Assembly (NCBI GenBank): GCA_031411055.1
Contig: JANOAI010000489.1
Location: forward strand, 1-53,895
Reading direction: 5' to 3'
DNA length: 53,895 nucleotides
From: JAIYDQ01 sp031411055
Lineage (GTDB): Bacteria; Planctomycetota; Planctomycetia; Pirellulales; Pirellulaceae
A program made the translations under genes and the position numbers. A model generated the notes under the pieces. That model saw only the letters and a program-made list of their open reading frames with translations, did no database searches and was not told the DNA's origin. This document shows positions 1 through 8,792 of this stretch, piece after piece; the first letter of the stretch is position 1; each line of letters begins with the position of its first letter.

Positions 1-2
1 CA

Positions 3-893
3 CAACCTTGTATTGATCATGTCATTCGTGTTCAGAAAGGGTTTCTAAAACGTCCGCAAGAACTGTGGCGACTCCGATCCCAGCTACATGCAATGCGGTT
101 TGACTTTAGCATTGATCCGCAGGGCTTGCTCAAGAGTGCCCTAGTCGGTTGGCTAAGCGGCGCGAAATATCGAATTGGTTTTGCGAAAGGACAAGCGAGA
201 GAACATGCCTGGCGTTTTTACCATGTTCGGATGGAGCCAAATTCGTTTCATCTTGTCGATCGGCAACTGGAATTGCTGGAACCACTCGGCATTGTTGCTC
301 CCGAAGTAACTTTTGGTTGGCAGGAACCGTTCGAGATTGGTCAACAGGCGGATTTCGTCGTCAAGGAACTTGGTTGGGAAAGCCGCGGTTATTATGTCGT
401 TAATCCCGGGGCGGGTTGGGAAAGCCGACAGTGGTCGATAGATCGATATCGCACGTTGACGCAGCAGATTTTTGATCGCTACCGTTTGAGATGCATGGTC
501 CTGTGGGGCAATGAAAAGGAAAACAAACTGGCCAACTCGATTGTTGCAGGGAACCAGGAATTTGCTCAGATGGCACCGCCTACCTCTCTCATGTTGATGA
601 GCGGCCTCATTCGTCGTTCACGTTTCTTCGTCGGTTCCGATTCTGGCCCAATGCATTTAGCAGCGACCGTTGGCACCCCTTGTGTAGCCATGTTTGGAAC
701 AACACGTGCCGAATACAGCGGCCCCTACGGACTTCAACATCGACGAATTCAAAAAAACTATGACGATGGCTCAAGCAGTCATCGACGTCAGACATCCAAT
801 TCCGCCATGATGGAAATTGAAGTCGATGATGTAATGCAAGCCATTCACAATCTCCAGTTGCCATCCTTCGCCCAATCCAGACTGGCGGCTTAG
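3..893 (+). CDS. Glycosyltransferase family 9 (heptosyltransferase-type), 5' end outside window
   Basis: The reading frame is open from base 3, and the residues before the first internal ATG at 93 (for example IDHVIRVQKGFLKRPQELW) read as normal GT9 sequence. The gene therefore begins upstream of the window and 93 is not its start. GT9 enzymes move heptose or a related sugar from an ADP-activated donor onto lipid A core or another acceptor at the inner face of the inner membrane. Family marks seen are PGAGWESRQW at the start of the C-terminal Rossmann domain and GSDSGPMHLAA, the donor-binding motif. The C-terminus looks complete, ending in a short Ala-rich tail. About 296 residues are visible against a usual 340-350. 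The acceptor cannot be told from sequence. Confidence 0.88.
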   Translation, partial: QPCIDHVIRVQKGFLKRPQELWRLRSQLHAMRFDFSIDPQGLLKSALVGWLSGAKYRIGFAKGQAREHAWRFYHVRMEPNSFHLVDRQLELLEPLGIVAPEVTFGWQEPFEIGQQADFVVKELGWESRGYYVVNPGAGWESRQWSIDRYRTLTQQIFDRYRLRCMVLWGNEKENKLANSIVAGNQEFAQMAPPTSLMLMSGLIRRSRFFVGSDSGPMHLAATVGTPCVAMFGTTRAEYSGPYGLQHRRIQKNYDDGSSSHRRQTSNSAMMEIEVDDVMQAIHNLQLPSFAQSRLAA

Positions 894-950
894 CTGAGAA
901 CGGACCTGATGAAACCCATACTTGTTCGAACGCGAAGCTCACCAACAGTA

Positions 951-1140
951 TCTCCTCCCCTCGCCCATTCTGATGGGAGAGGGGTCGGGGGTGAGGGCTG
1001 AGCTTTGGTACTGCATACAACCGATGACAACGAAGGAAAAAGGCGGAATTCCCCTGCCGGAACGAGCATCTCGCGAGATTCCCACAGCCCCCTCATCCCC
1101 GACCCTTCTCCCCCGAAGACGGGGGCGAAGGGAGAGAAGG
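951..1140. repeat. Pair of REP-like palindromes in inverted orientation
   Basis: Two imperfect GC-rich hairpins lie in the 325-base gap after the glycosyltransferase. The first (about 951-1001) pairs CCCCTCGCCCAT with ATGGGAGAGGGG and ends in GGGTCGGGGGTGAGGG. The second (about 1090-1140) begins CCCCTCATCCCCGACCC and pairs CCCTTCTCCCCC with GGGGGCGAAGGG. The head of the second is the reverse complement of the tail of the first, with one mismatch, so the two units face each other. Open frames across them encode only the proline/glycine-rich peptides typical of such repeats, and I call no gene here. Confidence 0.75.
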
Positions 1141-1218
1141 TCACGTGAAAATTATCCTGCGCACGAAACGGAAGCCCTTTGTCTTTTCACACTTTCTTTA
1201 GCTATAGCCGCGTCCATT

Positions 1219-1752
1219 ATGAAACCCAATCAAAATCGTTCAATCGCTTTTCGATGCTTGCGCAGCGGGCTACTTTCGGGATGCGCACTTTTTTCAGGTT
1301 GCAATGCGTTAACCGGTGACAACAATCGCGAGCCTATCAAAGGTATCGATACGCGTCTCATGCGGGCTGATGGTTACAGCTTTGACGAACGCGGAGCTCA
1401 ACGTGTCATTCCAGCCGGCGATGGAAGACCGAGCGTCGTCATGGAAATACGAAATGGCAAGCGTCAATTTGAACGAGTTCCACTTTCGGCCGACAAGCCG
1501 ACATACATTCAAGATATCGTTGACGACGCGAAGCTTGTCGATAAGCTCGGTAAGATCCAAGTGACGATCCTGCGTCCCACCGGTGCCAACAGTCCACCCA
1601 TTCGGATGCCAGCTGATTTCGATGCTGACACCAAGCGCATCGTGGTTGGACAAAACTATGCCCTACAAGCCAACGATCAGCTCATCGTCACCAAAGACAC
1701 GCGAAGCTGGCTCGACAACATTAGCCTGCTCGGCGGATCCAAACGCCGTTAG
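1219..1752 (+). CDS. Small putative lipoprotein with SLBB-like C-terminal region
   Basis: A 177-residue protein starting at the ATG at 1219. A longer in-frame extension back to 922 runs through the palindromic repeats and is not credible. The N-terminus has Arg residues and two possible lipoprotein cysteines, in LLSGC (Cys22) and LFSGC (Cys28), so export and lipidation are likely. The C-terminal 80 residues (KIQVTILRPTG through QLIVTKD) resemble the beta-grasp SLBB pattern of polysaccharide export proteins, in which a short strand with ILRP is followed by NYALQANDQLIV. This is only pattern similarity. It is not next to export genes, although the window has a Wza-type gene at 48202. The exact function is unknown. 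Confidence 0.6.
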   Translation: MKPNQNRSIAFRCLRSGLLSGCALFSGCNALTGDNNREPIKGIDTRLMRADGYSFDERGAQRVIPAGDGRPSVVMEIRNGKRQFERVPLSADKPTYIQDIVDDAKLVDKLGKIQVTILRPTGANSPPIRMPADFDADTKRIVVGQNYALQANDQLIVTKDTRSWLDNISLLGGSKRR

Positions 1753-2123
1753 CAAAAATCCTTCTCAAAGCTATTCAAAGCAAAGCGACGACTGCTTTAT
1801 CAGTGTCGCCGTTTTCTCCGAAAACGAAGCGTGAAGTCTAAGAATCTTCATTGGTTCGCGACGTCTCGATCAACCTAAACGATCACGCTAGGAAAGTGCG
1901 AGCACTTTCCGGTAAGGCAACGACCGTCCCTTCGAATGACAACCGGGCCGACTGATCAAGAATGCGGAATGGCAGTAGACGCGTTTCTATGATCTCGCCC
2001 GAAATCCCCCAACCAGTCGTGTTAGGAACTTGGCTGCCTCTCCTTCACACAACCTGCGACTCTTCGGCGGAGTATCTCATGCTTCACGCTTTCTTTACGG
2101 AGTGAAGGGCGACTTGGGGTTGA
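1753..2123. other. Intergenic region with two hairpins
   Basis: 371 bases between convergent genes. It holds a terminator-like hairpin (1785-1816) and a second perfect 9-bp inverted repeat (1891-1910, arms GGAAAGTGC/GCACTTTCC). I see no credible gene. A short plus-strand frame from about 2030 runs into the antisense of ispF and has no recognisable content. Confidence 0.5.
1785..1816 (+). terminator. Putative terminator of the lipoprotein gene
   Basis: GCGACGACTG and CAGTGTCGC pair as a 9-bp stem with one bulged G around a CTTTAT loop, followed by CGTTTTC. It lies 33 bases after the stop codon at 1752. The U-tract is short, so termination efficiency is uncertain. Confidence 0.45.
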
Positions 2124-2609
2124 TTATGATCGTTGCAGCAGCACGACGCAGTGAGCTTCGCAAAGTCTTGAAAGGCCGATGTCGCCGATGGATTCGCCGG
2201 TCTTGCCTTTCAAGCTGATTTGCTCTGGAGCAATTCCGAGGATCCTGGCGATGCGCTCGCGGATGGCGGATTTGTGGGGCGACAGCTTTGGTCGTTCAAG
2301 ACGAATGACGCAATCGATGTTGACGATGGCGTATCTTCGCGAGGCAACTTGTTCCCATGCCATCGCAAGCATCTCGGCGGAGTCGCGGTTTTTGTTTTCA
2401 GCCGACGTGTCAGGGAACAGCTGACCGATATCTTCCAGCCCAGCGGCTCCGAGGATCGCGTCGGTGATCGCATGAAGCAAGACATCCGCATCGGAGTGAC
2501 CGATGAGATGAAAATCACCAGGTATATCAACGCCACCCATCCGCATTGGTCCGCCTTGGCCTATGCGGTGCGAATCAATACCCAGCCCTATTCGAAGGTC
2601 TTGCGGCAT
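2124..2609 (-). CDS. ispF: 2-C-methyl-D-erythritol 2,4-cyclodiphosphate synthase
   Basis: 161 residues, the normal IspF length. The enzyme cyclises 4-diphosphocytidyl-methylerythritol 2-phosphate to the 2,4-cyclodiphosphate with release of CMP, in the non-mevalonate isoprenoid pathway. The metal ligands Asp12 and His14 (GIDSHRI) and His46 (DADVLLHAITDA) are visible, as are DIGQLFPDT and the C-terminal KTGESIGDIG segment. Its ATG lies 2 bases after the pyrG stop codon, so the two genes are almost certainly co-transcribed with pyrG first. The link is logical because IspF works on a CDP intermediate ultimately made from CTP. Confidence 0.95.
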   Translation of the reverse strand: MPQDLRIGLGIDSHRIGQGGPMRMGGVDIPGDFHLIGHSDADVLLHAITDAILGAAGLEDIGQLFPDTSAENKNRDSAEMLAMAWEQVASRRYAIVNIDCVIRLERPKLSPHKSAIRERIARILGIAPEQISLKGKTGESIGDIGLSRLCEAHCVVLLQRS

Positions 2610-2611
2610 GA

Positions 2612-4273
2612 CTAGGAAATTGTCTCAGCCGGGGTCGAATCGGATTCCGAGGTCGCGGATCGGGTTTTGCGGCGTCCGCGACGAGCGATGGCTGCGCCAA
2701 CAAAGCCGGCAAAGAGCGGGTGAGCCTTTGTTGGTTTACTCTTAAACTCCGGATGAAATTGAACAGCCAAAAACCACGGATGATTCGGTAGCTCGATGAT
2801 CTCAACGAGCTGACCATCGGGACTGGTACCCGAGAAACGCATCCCGTGCCGTTCGAATTGCTGACGATACATATTGTTGAATTCGTAGCGGTGGCGATGA
2901 CGCTCGTTGATCGTTTCAGAACCGTAGGCCGACCTCGCCAAACTATACTCGACTAACTTTGCTGGTTGACTACCCAAGCGCATTGTTCCGCCCAGGTTCG
3001 TGACTTGGCGTTGTTCATCTAACAAACAAATGACCGGGTGCTTGGTGTCTTTGTCAAACTCGGTGGAATGGGCTTTTTCGAGACCGACAACATTGCGTCC
3101 AAACTCGATAACTGCGGTCTGCATGCCAAGACAGATACCGAAAAATGGAATTTCACGTTCGCGAGCAAAGCGTATGGCTTGTACCTTGCCTTCGATGCCG
3201 CGCTCGCCGAAGCCGCCTGGTACGAGAATTCCGTCATAGCCCGACAGGAGTCGCTCAGGACCTTCCTCTTCGATGTCGCTGCTCTGAATACGCCCGACCC
3301 TGATCTGAGCCCGATGTTGAATACCTGCGTGATCAATCGACTCGTAAATCGACTTATAAGCGTCTTTATGTTCCGCATACTTTCCAACAACAGCAATGCT
3401 GATTTCATGCTCAGGTGTTCTTAAAGCATGAATGATTTTGTCCCAAGCGTCGAGCTTCGGCGGGGCGGAGTTTAAACCGAATCGCTTGACAATTTGCTCG
3501 TCTAGTCGCTTATCTCTCAGGCTAAGTGGAACTTCATAGATTGAGAAGTCTTTATCCTTTTCTTCAATCACGGCTTCGCGAGGAACGTTACAAAAGAGAG
3601 CAATTTTTTCTTGTTCTTCGGTCGAGATGCTTTGCTCGCAGCGACAGATCAAGATATCGGGCTGAATGCCGATTTGGCGAAGCTGGCCAACCGAATGCTG
3701 AGTTGGCTTTGTCTTCAGCTCGGCCGCTGCTTTCAGATAGGGAACCAGCGTGAGATGGATAAAGAGACAATTCTCGCGGCCAACGTCTTGCGGAAATTGT
3801 CGAATGGCTTCCAGAAAGGGGAGGCTTTCAATGTCACCGACAGTACCACCAATTTCGGTGATAACGATATCGGTCTGACCATCGTTCATCTTGTGAATGG
3901 CTTCTTTGATTTCGTTCGTGATATGCGGGATCACTTGAACGGTTTTACCCAAGAACTGGCCGCGTCGCTCCTTCTCGATGACCGACAAATAAATTTGTCC
4001 GGTTGTATAGTTCGAGTCACGATTCAAGAGTCCGGTAGTAAATCGTTCATAGTGCCCAAGATCGAGATCGGTCTCGCTACCATCGTCGAGCACGTAAACC
4101 TCGCCGTGCTGATAGGGGCTCATCGTCCCCGGATCGACATTAATGTACGGGTCAAGCTTCTGCATTCGAACACGAAGTCCGCGAGCTTCAAGAAGCATTC
4201 CGATTGAGGCGCTGGTCAACCCTTTACCAATCGAACTGACTACCCCGCCGGTCACGAAAATATGCTTAGTCAT
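2612..4273 (-). CDS. pyrG: CTP synthase (glutamine-hydrolysing)
   Basis: 553 residues, close to the usual 535-550. It converts UTP to CTP using ATP and ammonia released from glutamine by its own amidotransferase domain. The N-terminal synthetase domain starts TKHIFVTGGVVSSIGKG with the P-loop-like segment, followed by KLDPYINVDPGTMSPYQHGE and the UTP-site region KTVQVIPHITNEI. The C-terminal class I glutaminase domain has GICLGMQ with the nucleophilic Cys and a HPEF segment with the catalytic His-Glu pair. The last 25 residues are an Arg/Ser/Thr-rich tail without family features. It is translated ahead of ispF and lies 74 bases behind folP on the same strand. Confidence 0.97.
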   Translation of the reverse strand: MTKHIFVTGGVVSSIGKGLTSASIGMLLEARGLRVRMQKLDPYINVDPGTMSPYQHGEVYVLDDGSETDLDLGHYERFTTGLLNRDSNYTTGQIYLSVIEKERRGQFLGKTVQVIPHITNEIKEAIHKMNDGQTDIVITEIGGTVGDIESLPFLEAIRQFPQDVGRENCLFIHLTLVPYLKAAAELKTKPTQHSVGQLRQIGIQPDILICRCEQSISTEEQEKIALFCNVPREAVIEEKDKDFSIYEVPLSLRDKRLDEQIVKRFGLNSAPPKLDAWDKIIHALRTPEHEISIAVVGKYAEHKDAYKSIYESIDHAGIQHRAQIRVGRIQSSDIEEEGPERLLSGYDGILVPGGFGERGIEGKVQAIRFAREREIPFFGICLGMQTAVIEFGRNVVGLEKAHSTEFDKDTKHPVICLLDEQRQVTNLGGTMRLGSQPAKLVEYSLARSAYGSETINERHRHRYEFNNMYRQQFERHGMRFSGTSPDGQLVEIIELPNHPWFLAVQFHPEFKSKPTKAHPLFAGFVGAAIARRGRRKTRSATSESDSTPAETIS

Positions 4274-4347
4274 TTACCTTCTCCATGCTGACATGAACGC
4301 GTGTTCACGCTGCTGCAGTACACGTCCGAGAAAGTCTTATGATAACG

Positions 4348-5214
4348 CTATTTCGTCTGAACTGAAGGCTCAAATCCGCCAGCCGCTTCGAATAGGAGCA
4401 AAGCTTGGTGCGTTGCTCGAACATCGTGCACGCGAAGGATTTGAATTCCGCGTTGCGCCAACGCCAAGGATACCCCAAGCGTCGCAAACGTCCGATCGGC
4501 CGATTTATCGTTGAGGACTTTTGCGATGAAACCTTTTCGCGAATGACCAACGAGCAATGGGCATCCGAGTTGATGAAAAACGGCGGCGGACTTCAAGAGA
4601 GCCAGATTGTGCTCATGTGTTTTTCCGAATCCGATACCTGGATCAAGGCAAATTCGGTCCTTTTCAACACCGGCGGCAAGAAGCTGTTCCAATCGACAAC
4701 CAAGATAGTCTGCGATTTCATCGACGACGTTGTCGTATTGGGGATTGTCCTGCATGGTTTGAGGCGTCCCTTGCATATGCATCGCACAGATGCCAGCTTT
4801 CGACTCTACGGCCAAAGATAGCATCTGCGGATCCGCCTCGAGGCCACTGACATCATTAATGATTTCTACGCCGCGATCGATCGCTTCTTTGGCAACTTTG
4901 GACTTCATCGTATCGATCGAGATTGGAATCTTGATCTTCGATTGGATCCCTTCCAACACCGGGATTACGCGTCGAAGCTCTTCGTCGGCGTCGACCGATT
5001 CCGAGTATGGTCTCGTGCTTTCCCCACCGATGTCGATAATGTCGGCCCCGTCATCGACCATTCGCAAGGCCTGATCGACGGCGGATTGGATCGAAAAGAA
5101 ACGCCCGCCATCAGAAAAGCTGTCGGGCGTTATATTGAGAATTCCCATGATCTTGGGACGAAGACCCAATGGAATGGATCGAGTTCGAAGCTGCCAAGTA
5201 GATGCGCGATTCAT
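4348..5214 (-). CDS. folP: Dihydropteroate synthase
   Basis: 288 residues. It joins p-aminobenzoate to dihydropterin pyrophosphate to give dihydropteroate in folate synthesis. Both family signatures are present: IMGILNITPDSFSDGGRF near residue 22 and DIGGESTRPYSE near residue 60. ISIDTMKSKVAKEAI, INDVSG, DPGIGFGKT and the C-terminal LRVHDV complete the TIM-barrel set. The start follows a gap of over 260 bases filled with palindromes, so it probably has its own promoter. The last 20 residues are variable. Confidence 0.96.
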   Translation of the reverse strand: MNRASTWQLRTRSIPLGLRPKIMGILNITPDSFSDGGRFFSIQSAVDQALRMVDDGADIIDIGGESTRPYSESVDADEELRRVIPVLEGIQSKIKIPISIDTMKSKVAKEAIDRGVEIINDVSGLEADPQMLSLAVESKAGICAMHMQGTPQTMQDNPQYDNVVDEIADYLGCRLEQLLAAGVEKDRICLDPGIGFGKTHEHNLALLKSAAVFHQLGCPLLVGHSRKGFIAKVLNDKSADRTFATLGVSLALAQRGIQILRVHDVRATHQALLLFEAAGGFEPSVQTK

Positions 5215-5292
5215 GCTTCATTGAATCCGATGGAGGGGCGAGCGTTCTAGTGCTCTGCCCCAGAGATAAACTAGGGTTGAAGGTTCGTCCTA

Positions 5293-5347
5293 TTGAGCCT
5301 GAAGCTATCCGATTCCATGATAGGATCGGCTAGCGCCTCAGGCTCAA
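5293..5347. repeat. Inverted repeat between trxA and folP
   Basis: TTGAGCCTGA (from 5293) is the reverse complement of TCAGGCTCAA (ending 5347). Inside it CCGATTCC partly pairs with AGGATCGG. It lies downstream of trxA and upstream of folP on the minus strand. It may end trxA transcription, but neither strand shows a clear U-tract. Confidence 0.5.
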
Positions 5348-5415
5348 GAACCCACGATTATTTTTGTGTCAACGGATGCTTGGAGCGTCCAAATCAAGAA
5401 CGGGTGTTGCAGTCA

Positions 5416-5474
5416 AGTGTGCCACGGCGCTCTGCTTCCGCGATTGTCGCGACGGCGGAGCGTCGCGGCACACT
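5416..5474. repeat. GC-rich palindrome at the trxA 3' end
   Basis: The arms AGTGTGCCACGGCGCTCTGC and GCGGAGCGTCGCGGCACACT are reverse complements at 17 of 20 positions around a centre with its own CGCG..CGCG pairing. The right arm ends 3 bases before the trxA stop codon, so a trxA mRNA would end in this fold. It could act as a terminator or RNA-stabilising hairpin, or be a dispersed palindromic repeat. Confidence 0.65.
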
Positions 5475-5477
5475 GTC

Positions 5478-5798
5478 TTAAGCGGACTGCAGTGCCGCTT
5501 CGAGCTTGGTCCGTGGTGGCACGCCAACGAATCTTTCAGCGACCTGTCCATTTTTGAAAAGGAGCAGCGTCGGAATGTTCATAATGTCGTACTTTTGAGC
5601 TGTCTCCGGATTGTCATCGACGTTGACTTTCCCAACTTTGACCTTGCCGTTGAACTGCACGGCCAATTCATCGATGAGTGGTGCAATCTGTCGGCAAGGT
5701 CCGCACCAGGGTGCCCAAAAGTCGACGAGCACAGGTTGCGACGATTGCAAGACATCGCTGTCGAATGCTGCGTCCGTGAATTCAGCGGCGTGGCCCAT
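5478..5798 (-). CDS. trxA: Thioredoxin
   Basis: 106 residues, standard for cytoplasmic thioredoxin 1. It reduces protein disulfides with electrons from thioredoxin reductase. The active site WCGPC has its cysteines at residues 32 and 35, and the cis-proline loop is NIPTLL. There is no signal peptide, so it acts in the cytoplasm. The nearest upstream genes on the strand are cysD and cysNC, which fits because PAPS reduction often depends on thioredoxin. However, the 132-base gap means co-transcription is not shown. Confidence 0.96.
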   Translation of the reverse strand: MGHAAEFTDAAFDSDVLQSSQPVLVDFWAPWCGPCRQIAPLIDELAVQFNGKVKVGKVNVDDNPETAQKYDIMNIPTLLLFKNGQVAERFVGVPPRTKLEAALQSA

Positions 5799-5930
5799 AA
5801 TGCTTCTCAGTTTCTATACAAAAGTTAATTGAAGTCTACGATCCGACGAGGAATTGTAAGATGGTACGGGGACATGTCAATTCGACCGTCGGTTCGACAA
5901 CTTTCCTGGAATGCAGTTTTCATGCCGAAA

Positions 5931-7877
5931 CTAGCGGGTCAAAAATCCCTTGCTACGTAGCAGTTCAACGATTTTATCGACACAATCGGATAAAGATTCC
6001 GACCCCGTATCGAGAACAAGATCGGGGGATTCGGGAGATTCGTAGTTGGCAAGAACATTGGCGAAATCGGGGAGGCGACCCGCTTCGGCCGCTTCATAAA
6101 AGCCTTTATTGTCCCTTTGACGCCGCGTATCGAGATCGGCAGTTAGGTGGACGACAGCGTATTTTTCACGCCCAACGACTTCGCCTACACGCAAACGAAC
6201 CGCTTCGCTCGGCGCGACAAACGCAGCCAAGCAGATCAGCCCTTGATCGTTAAGCAACTTGGCAAGGTGAGCCGATCGACGCAAGTTTTCACTTCGGTCC
6301 TCAACGGTGTATCCCAAGTCAACGTTTATCCCCTTCCGAACTAGCTCACCATCAATCACGGCCACGGCTCGTCCCTCTTCAAACAGTCGACGTTCGACCG
6401 CTCGTGCGATGGTTGTCTTACCGGTCCCAGTCAGCCCTGTCAGAAGCACGGTGGCTGGCTTTTGTCCGTAACGGGCAGATCGCTCTTGCTCGCTCACGGC
6501 CTGAACCTTCGTTGAATCCGTTGCTTCTGAGGTTTCAATTTGCTCCCAAGCTGCAACCTTGGTCCCCTTGGCGGTATCGCGGTCCGTGATCATCCCGGCA
6601 CCGACCGTAATATTCGAAACCCGATCGATGATGATGAACGAGCCGGTAGTCTTGTTCCGTCGATAGGAGTCGAAGAACAAAGGTTGATTCACCGTGATCG
6701 AGCAACGGCCAATCTCGTTCAGTCGAAGATCGGGAGCTGGCGAACGATGCAAAGAGTTGACATCCACGCGATAGCGCAACGAATCAATCTGACCGATCGT
6801 ACTTAACGTCGTTTGTTTAAAGATGTATGTCTTACCTGGAATCAAAGCTTCCGTTGCCATCCAAACGATCGTCGCATCGAACTGTTGACCGATCTTGGGC
6901 ACGTTGCCTGGACGGACAATCATGTCGCCTCGACTGCAATCGACTTCGTCTTCCAGCACGACCGTTACAGCCTGCGGGCAGAATGCCTCTTCGAGATCGC
7001 CGTCTTGAGTCACGATCCGTTTAATTTTGGACAATCGCTTGGCTGGTAAAACCATGATCTCGTCACCGCGACGAATGATGCCCGAGGCAATGGTTCCACA
7101 AAAACCGCGGAAGTCGAGATTGGGTCGGCTAACGAATTGCACTGGGAAGCGGAAATCTTCGAGATTTTTATCGGAGCCGATATAAACCGTTTCGATAAAA
7201 TTCATTAACGTGCTGCCTCGATACCAAGGCATGTTCGGACTTGGATCCACCACGTTGTCGCCGTTGAGAGCGGAGATCGGAATAAAGTGAACATCCGGCA
7301 AATCGAGCCGCGAAGCAAAGTTGCGATAGTCGTTGCAAATCTCTTCAAAACGCTCTTCGCTGAACCCTTTCAAGTCCATCTTGTTGACGGTGACGACGAT
7401 ATGCCGAATACCTAACAAAGAAACGATGAAACTGTGACGCTTGGTTTGCGTCAAAACGCCGTGGCGGGCATCGATCAGAATAATAGCCAAGTCGGCGGTC
7501 GATGCACCGGTTGCCATATTTCGCGTGTATTGCTCATGCCCAGGCGTATCGGCGATGATGAATTTACGCTTCGCAGTCGAAAAATAGCGATAGGCGACAT
7601 CGATCGTAATTCCTTGCTCGCGTTCAGCTTTCAAACCGTCTGTGACCAAAGCGGGATCGAAACCACCGCCCGTTGTACCGTGAATTTTGCTTTCCGATTC
7701 AAGCTGCGCTAACTGATCTTCGTAGAGCATTTTCGAGTCGTACAGGAGTCGCCCAATCAGCGTGCTCTTGCCATCATCGACGCTTCCGCAAGTAATGAAA
7801 CGTAGAAGTTCCTTTTGTTCGTGCTGCTTGAGATAAGCAAGAATGTCTTGAGAGATGAGATCGCTTTTGTGTGACAT
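5931..7877 (-). CDS. cysNC: Bifunctional sulfate adenylyltransferase GTPase subunit / adenylylsulfate kinase
   Basis: 648 residues, the length of CysN fused to CysC. The N-terminal part is the GTPase that powers formation of adenosine phosphosulfate by CysD. It has P-loop GSVDDGKS (31-38), DTPGHEQYTRNM, NKMD, and EF-Tu-like beta-barrel domains. From residue 481 follows an APS kinase domain with P-loop GLTGTGKT and the KGFY equivalent of the KGLY motif, which would make PAPS. This domain differs from the usual pattern: DGE stands in place of DGD, and the segment after KGFY reads AEAGRLPDFANVLANYESP. CysD ends 3 bases before this start, so the two are co-translated partners. PAPS could feed both cysteine synthesis and sulfation of polysaccharide; the latter is inference. 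Confidence 0.94.
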   Translation of the reverse strand: MSHKSDLISQDILAYLKQHEQKELLRFITCGSVDDGKSTLIGRLLYDSKMLYEDQLAQLESESKIHGTTGGGFDPALVTDGLKAEREQGITIDVAYRYFSTAKRKFIIADTPGHEQYTRNMATGASTADLAIILIDARHGVLTQTKRHSFIVSLLGIRHIVVTVNKMDLKGFSEERFEEICNDYRNFASRLDLPDVHFIPISALNGDNVVDPSPNMPWYRGSTLMNFIETVYIGSDKNLEDFRFPVQFVSRPNLDFRGFCGTIASGIIRRGDEIMVLPAKRLSKIKRIVTQDGDLEEAFCPQAVTVVLEDEVDCSRGDMIVRPGNVPKIGQQFDATIVWMATEALIPGKTYIFKQTTLSTIGQIDSLRYRVDVNSLHRSPAPDLRLNEIGRCSITVNQPLFFDSYRRNKTTGSFIIIDRVSNITVGAGMITDRDTAKGTKVAAWEQIETSEATDSTKVQAVSEQERSARYGQKPATVLLTGLTGTGKTTIARAVERRLFEEGRAVAVIDGELVRKGINVDLGYTVEDRSENLRRSAHLAKLLNDQGLICLAAFVAPSEAVRLRVGEVVGREKYAVVHLTADLDTRRQRDNKGFYEAAEAGRLPDFANVLANYESPESPDLVLDTGSESLSDCVDKIVELLRSKGFLTR

Positions 7878-7880
7878 GAT

Positions 7881-8792
7881 TTAGAAGTATCCTTGCTTCT
7901 TCTTTTCTTCCATTCCAGCTCCACCAGCATCTTTATCGATCATGCGTCCTTGACGCTCGGATGTGGTCGTCAAGAGCATCTCTTGGATGATCTCCGGGAG
8001 CGTGGTTGCATTCGATTCAACACCACCCGTAAGCGGATAGCACCCCAACGTGCGGAATCGAACCATCTTGTGCTCAATTTGTTCGCCTGGCTTTAACTTG
8101 AGGCGGTCGTCGTTGACCATGATCCAGGTCCCGTTGCGAAATACGACCGGACGGACCTTTGCAAAATAGAGATCTGGCAGAGGAATATTCTCAAGATAGA
8201 TGTACTGCCAAACATCAAGCTCGGTCCAGTTGGAAAGCGGGAACACCCGGATACTTTCGCCTGGGTCGACCTTCGTATTGTAAAGGCTCCAGAGTTCGGG
8301 CCGTTGATTTTTGGGGTCCCAACGGTGGAACTTATCGCGAAAGGAGAAGACTCGTTCCTTGGCTCGGGACTTTTCTTCATCGCGTCGAGCACCTCCGAAC
8401 GCGGCATCAAAGCCATAGTGGGTGAGGGAAGTCTTGAGTGATTCGGTCTTCATGACCTCGGTATGTTTTTCGCTGTTCTCAGCTGGGTCGATACCGAGCT
8501 TCAAACCTTCGTGATTGATGTTCACGATAAGTTCGATTCCGAGCTCTTGGCGAACATACTTGTCGCGAAACTCGATCATCTCGCGGAATTTCCAAGTCGT
8601 GTCGACGTGAAGAAATGGAAAGGGTGGACGCCCTGGATAAAAGGCTTTAAGAGCCAAGTGCGTCATGACGGCCGAATCTTTTCCGACCGAGTAGAGCATG
8701 ACCGGCTTTTTGAACTCGGCTGCCACTTCGCGAATAACGTGAATGCTCTCCGCTTCGAGCTGTTTTAGGTGGGTTAAATTGTAAGAAGTCAT
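7881..8792 (-). CDS. cysD: Sulfate adenylyltransferase subunit 2
   Basis: 303 residues, typical for CysD. It is the ATP pyrophosphatase-type subunit that makes adenylylsulfate from sulfate and ATP when coupled to the CysN GTPase. The PP-loop motif is SVGKDSAVMTHLALKAF, followed by FPFLHVDTTWKFREMIEFRD, GARRDEEKSRAKER and PLSNWTELDVWQYI. The C-terminal segment contains RFRTLGCYPLTGGVES. It is first in a two-gene unit with cysNC. Upstream of the ATG is an A/T-rich run (around 8822-8840) that could carry a promoter, but I cannot assign boxes. Confidence 0.96.
   Translation of the reverse strand: MTSYNLTHLKQLEAESIHVIREVAAEFKKPVMLYSVGKDSAVMTHLALKAFYPGRPPFPFLHVDTTWKFREMIEFRDKYVRQELGIELIVNINHEGLKLGIDPAENSEKHTEVMKTESLKTSLTHYGFDAAFGGARRDEEKSRAKERVFSFRDKFHRWDPKNQRPELWSLYNTKVDPGESIRVFPLSNWTELDVWQYIYLENIPLPDLYFAKVRPVVFRNGTWIMVNDDRLKLKPGEQIEHKMVRFRTLGCYPLTGGVESNATTLPEIIQEMLLTTTSERQGRMIDKDAGGAGMEEKKKQGYF

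Noticed and set aside
607..1144. Minus-strand frames with peptides of the SPHPRPLSH / PPTPLPSEW type
   Set aside because: They are translations of the REP-like palindromes and overlap the glycosyltransferase antisense; no protein family.
922..1218. N-terminal extension of the small lipoprotein
   Set aside because: It reads through both palindromes; the ATG at 1219 is followed directly by a lipoprotein signal.
2030..2218. Short plus-strand frame before ispF
   Set aside because: Half of it is antisense to ispF and it has no recognisable content.
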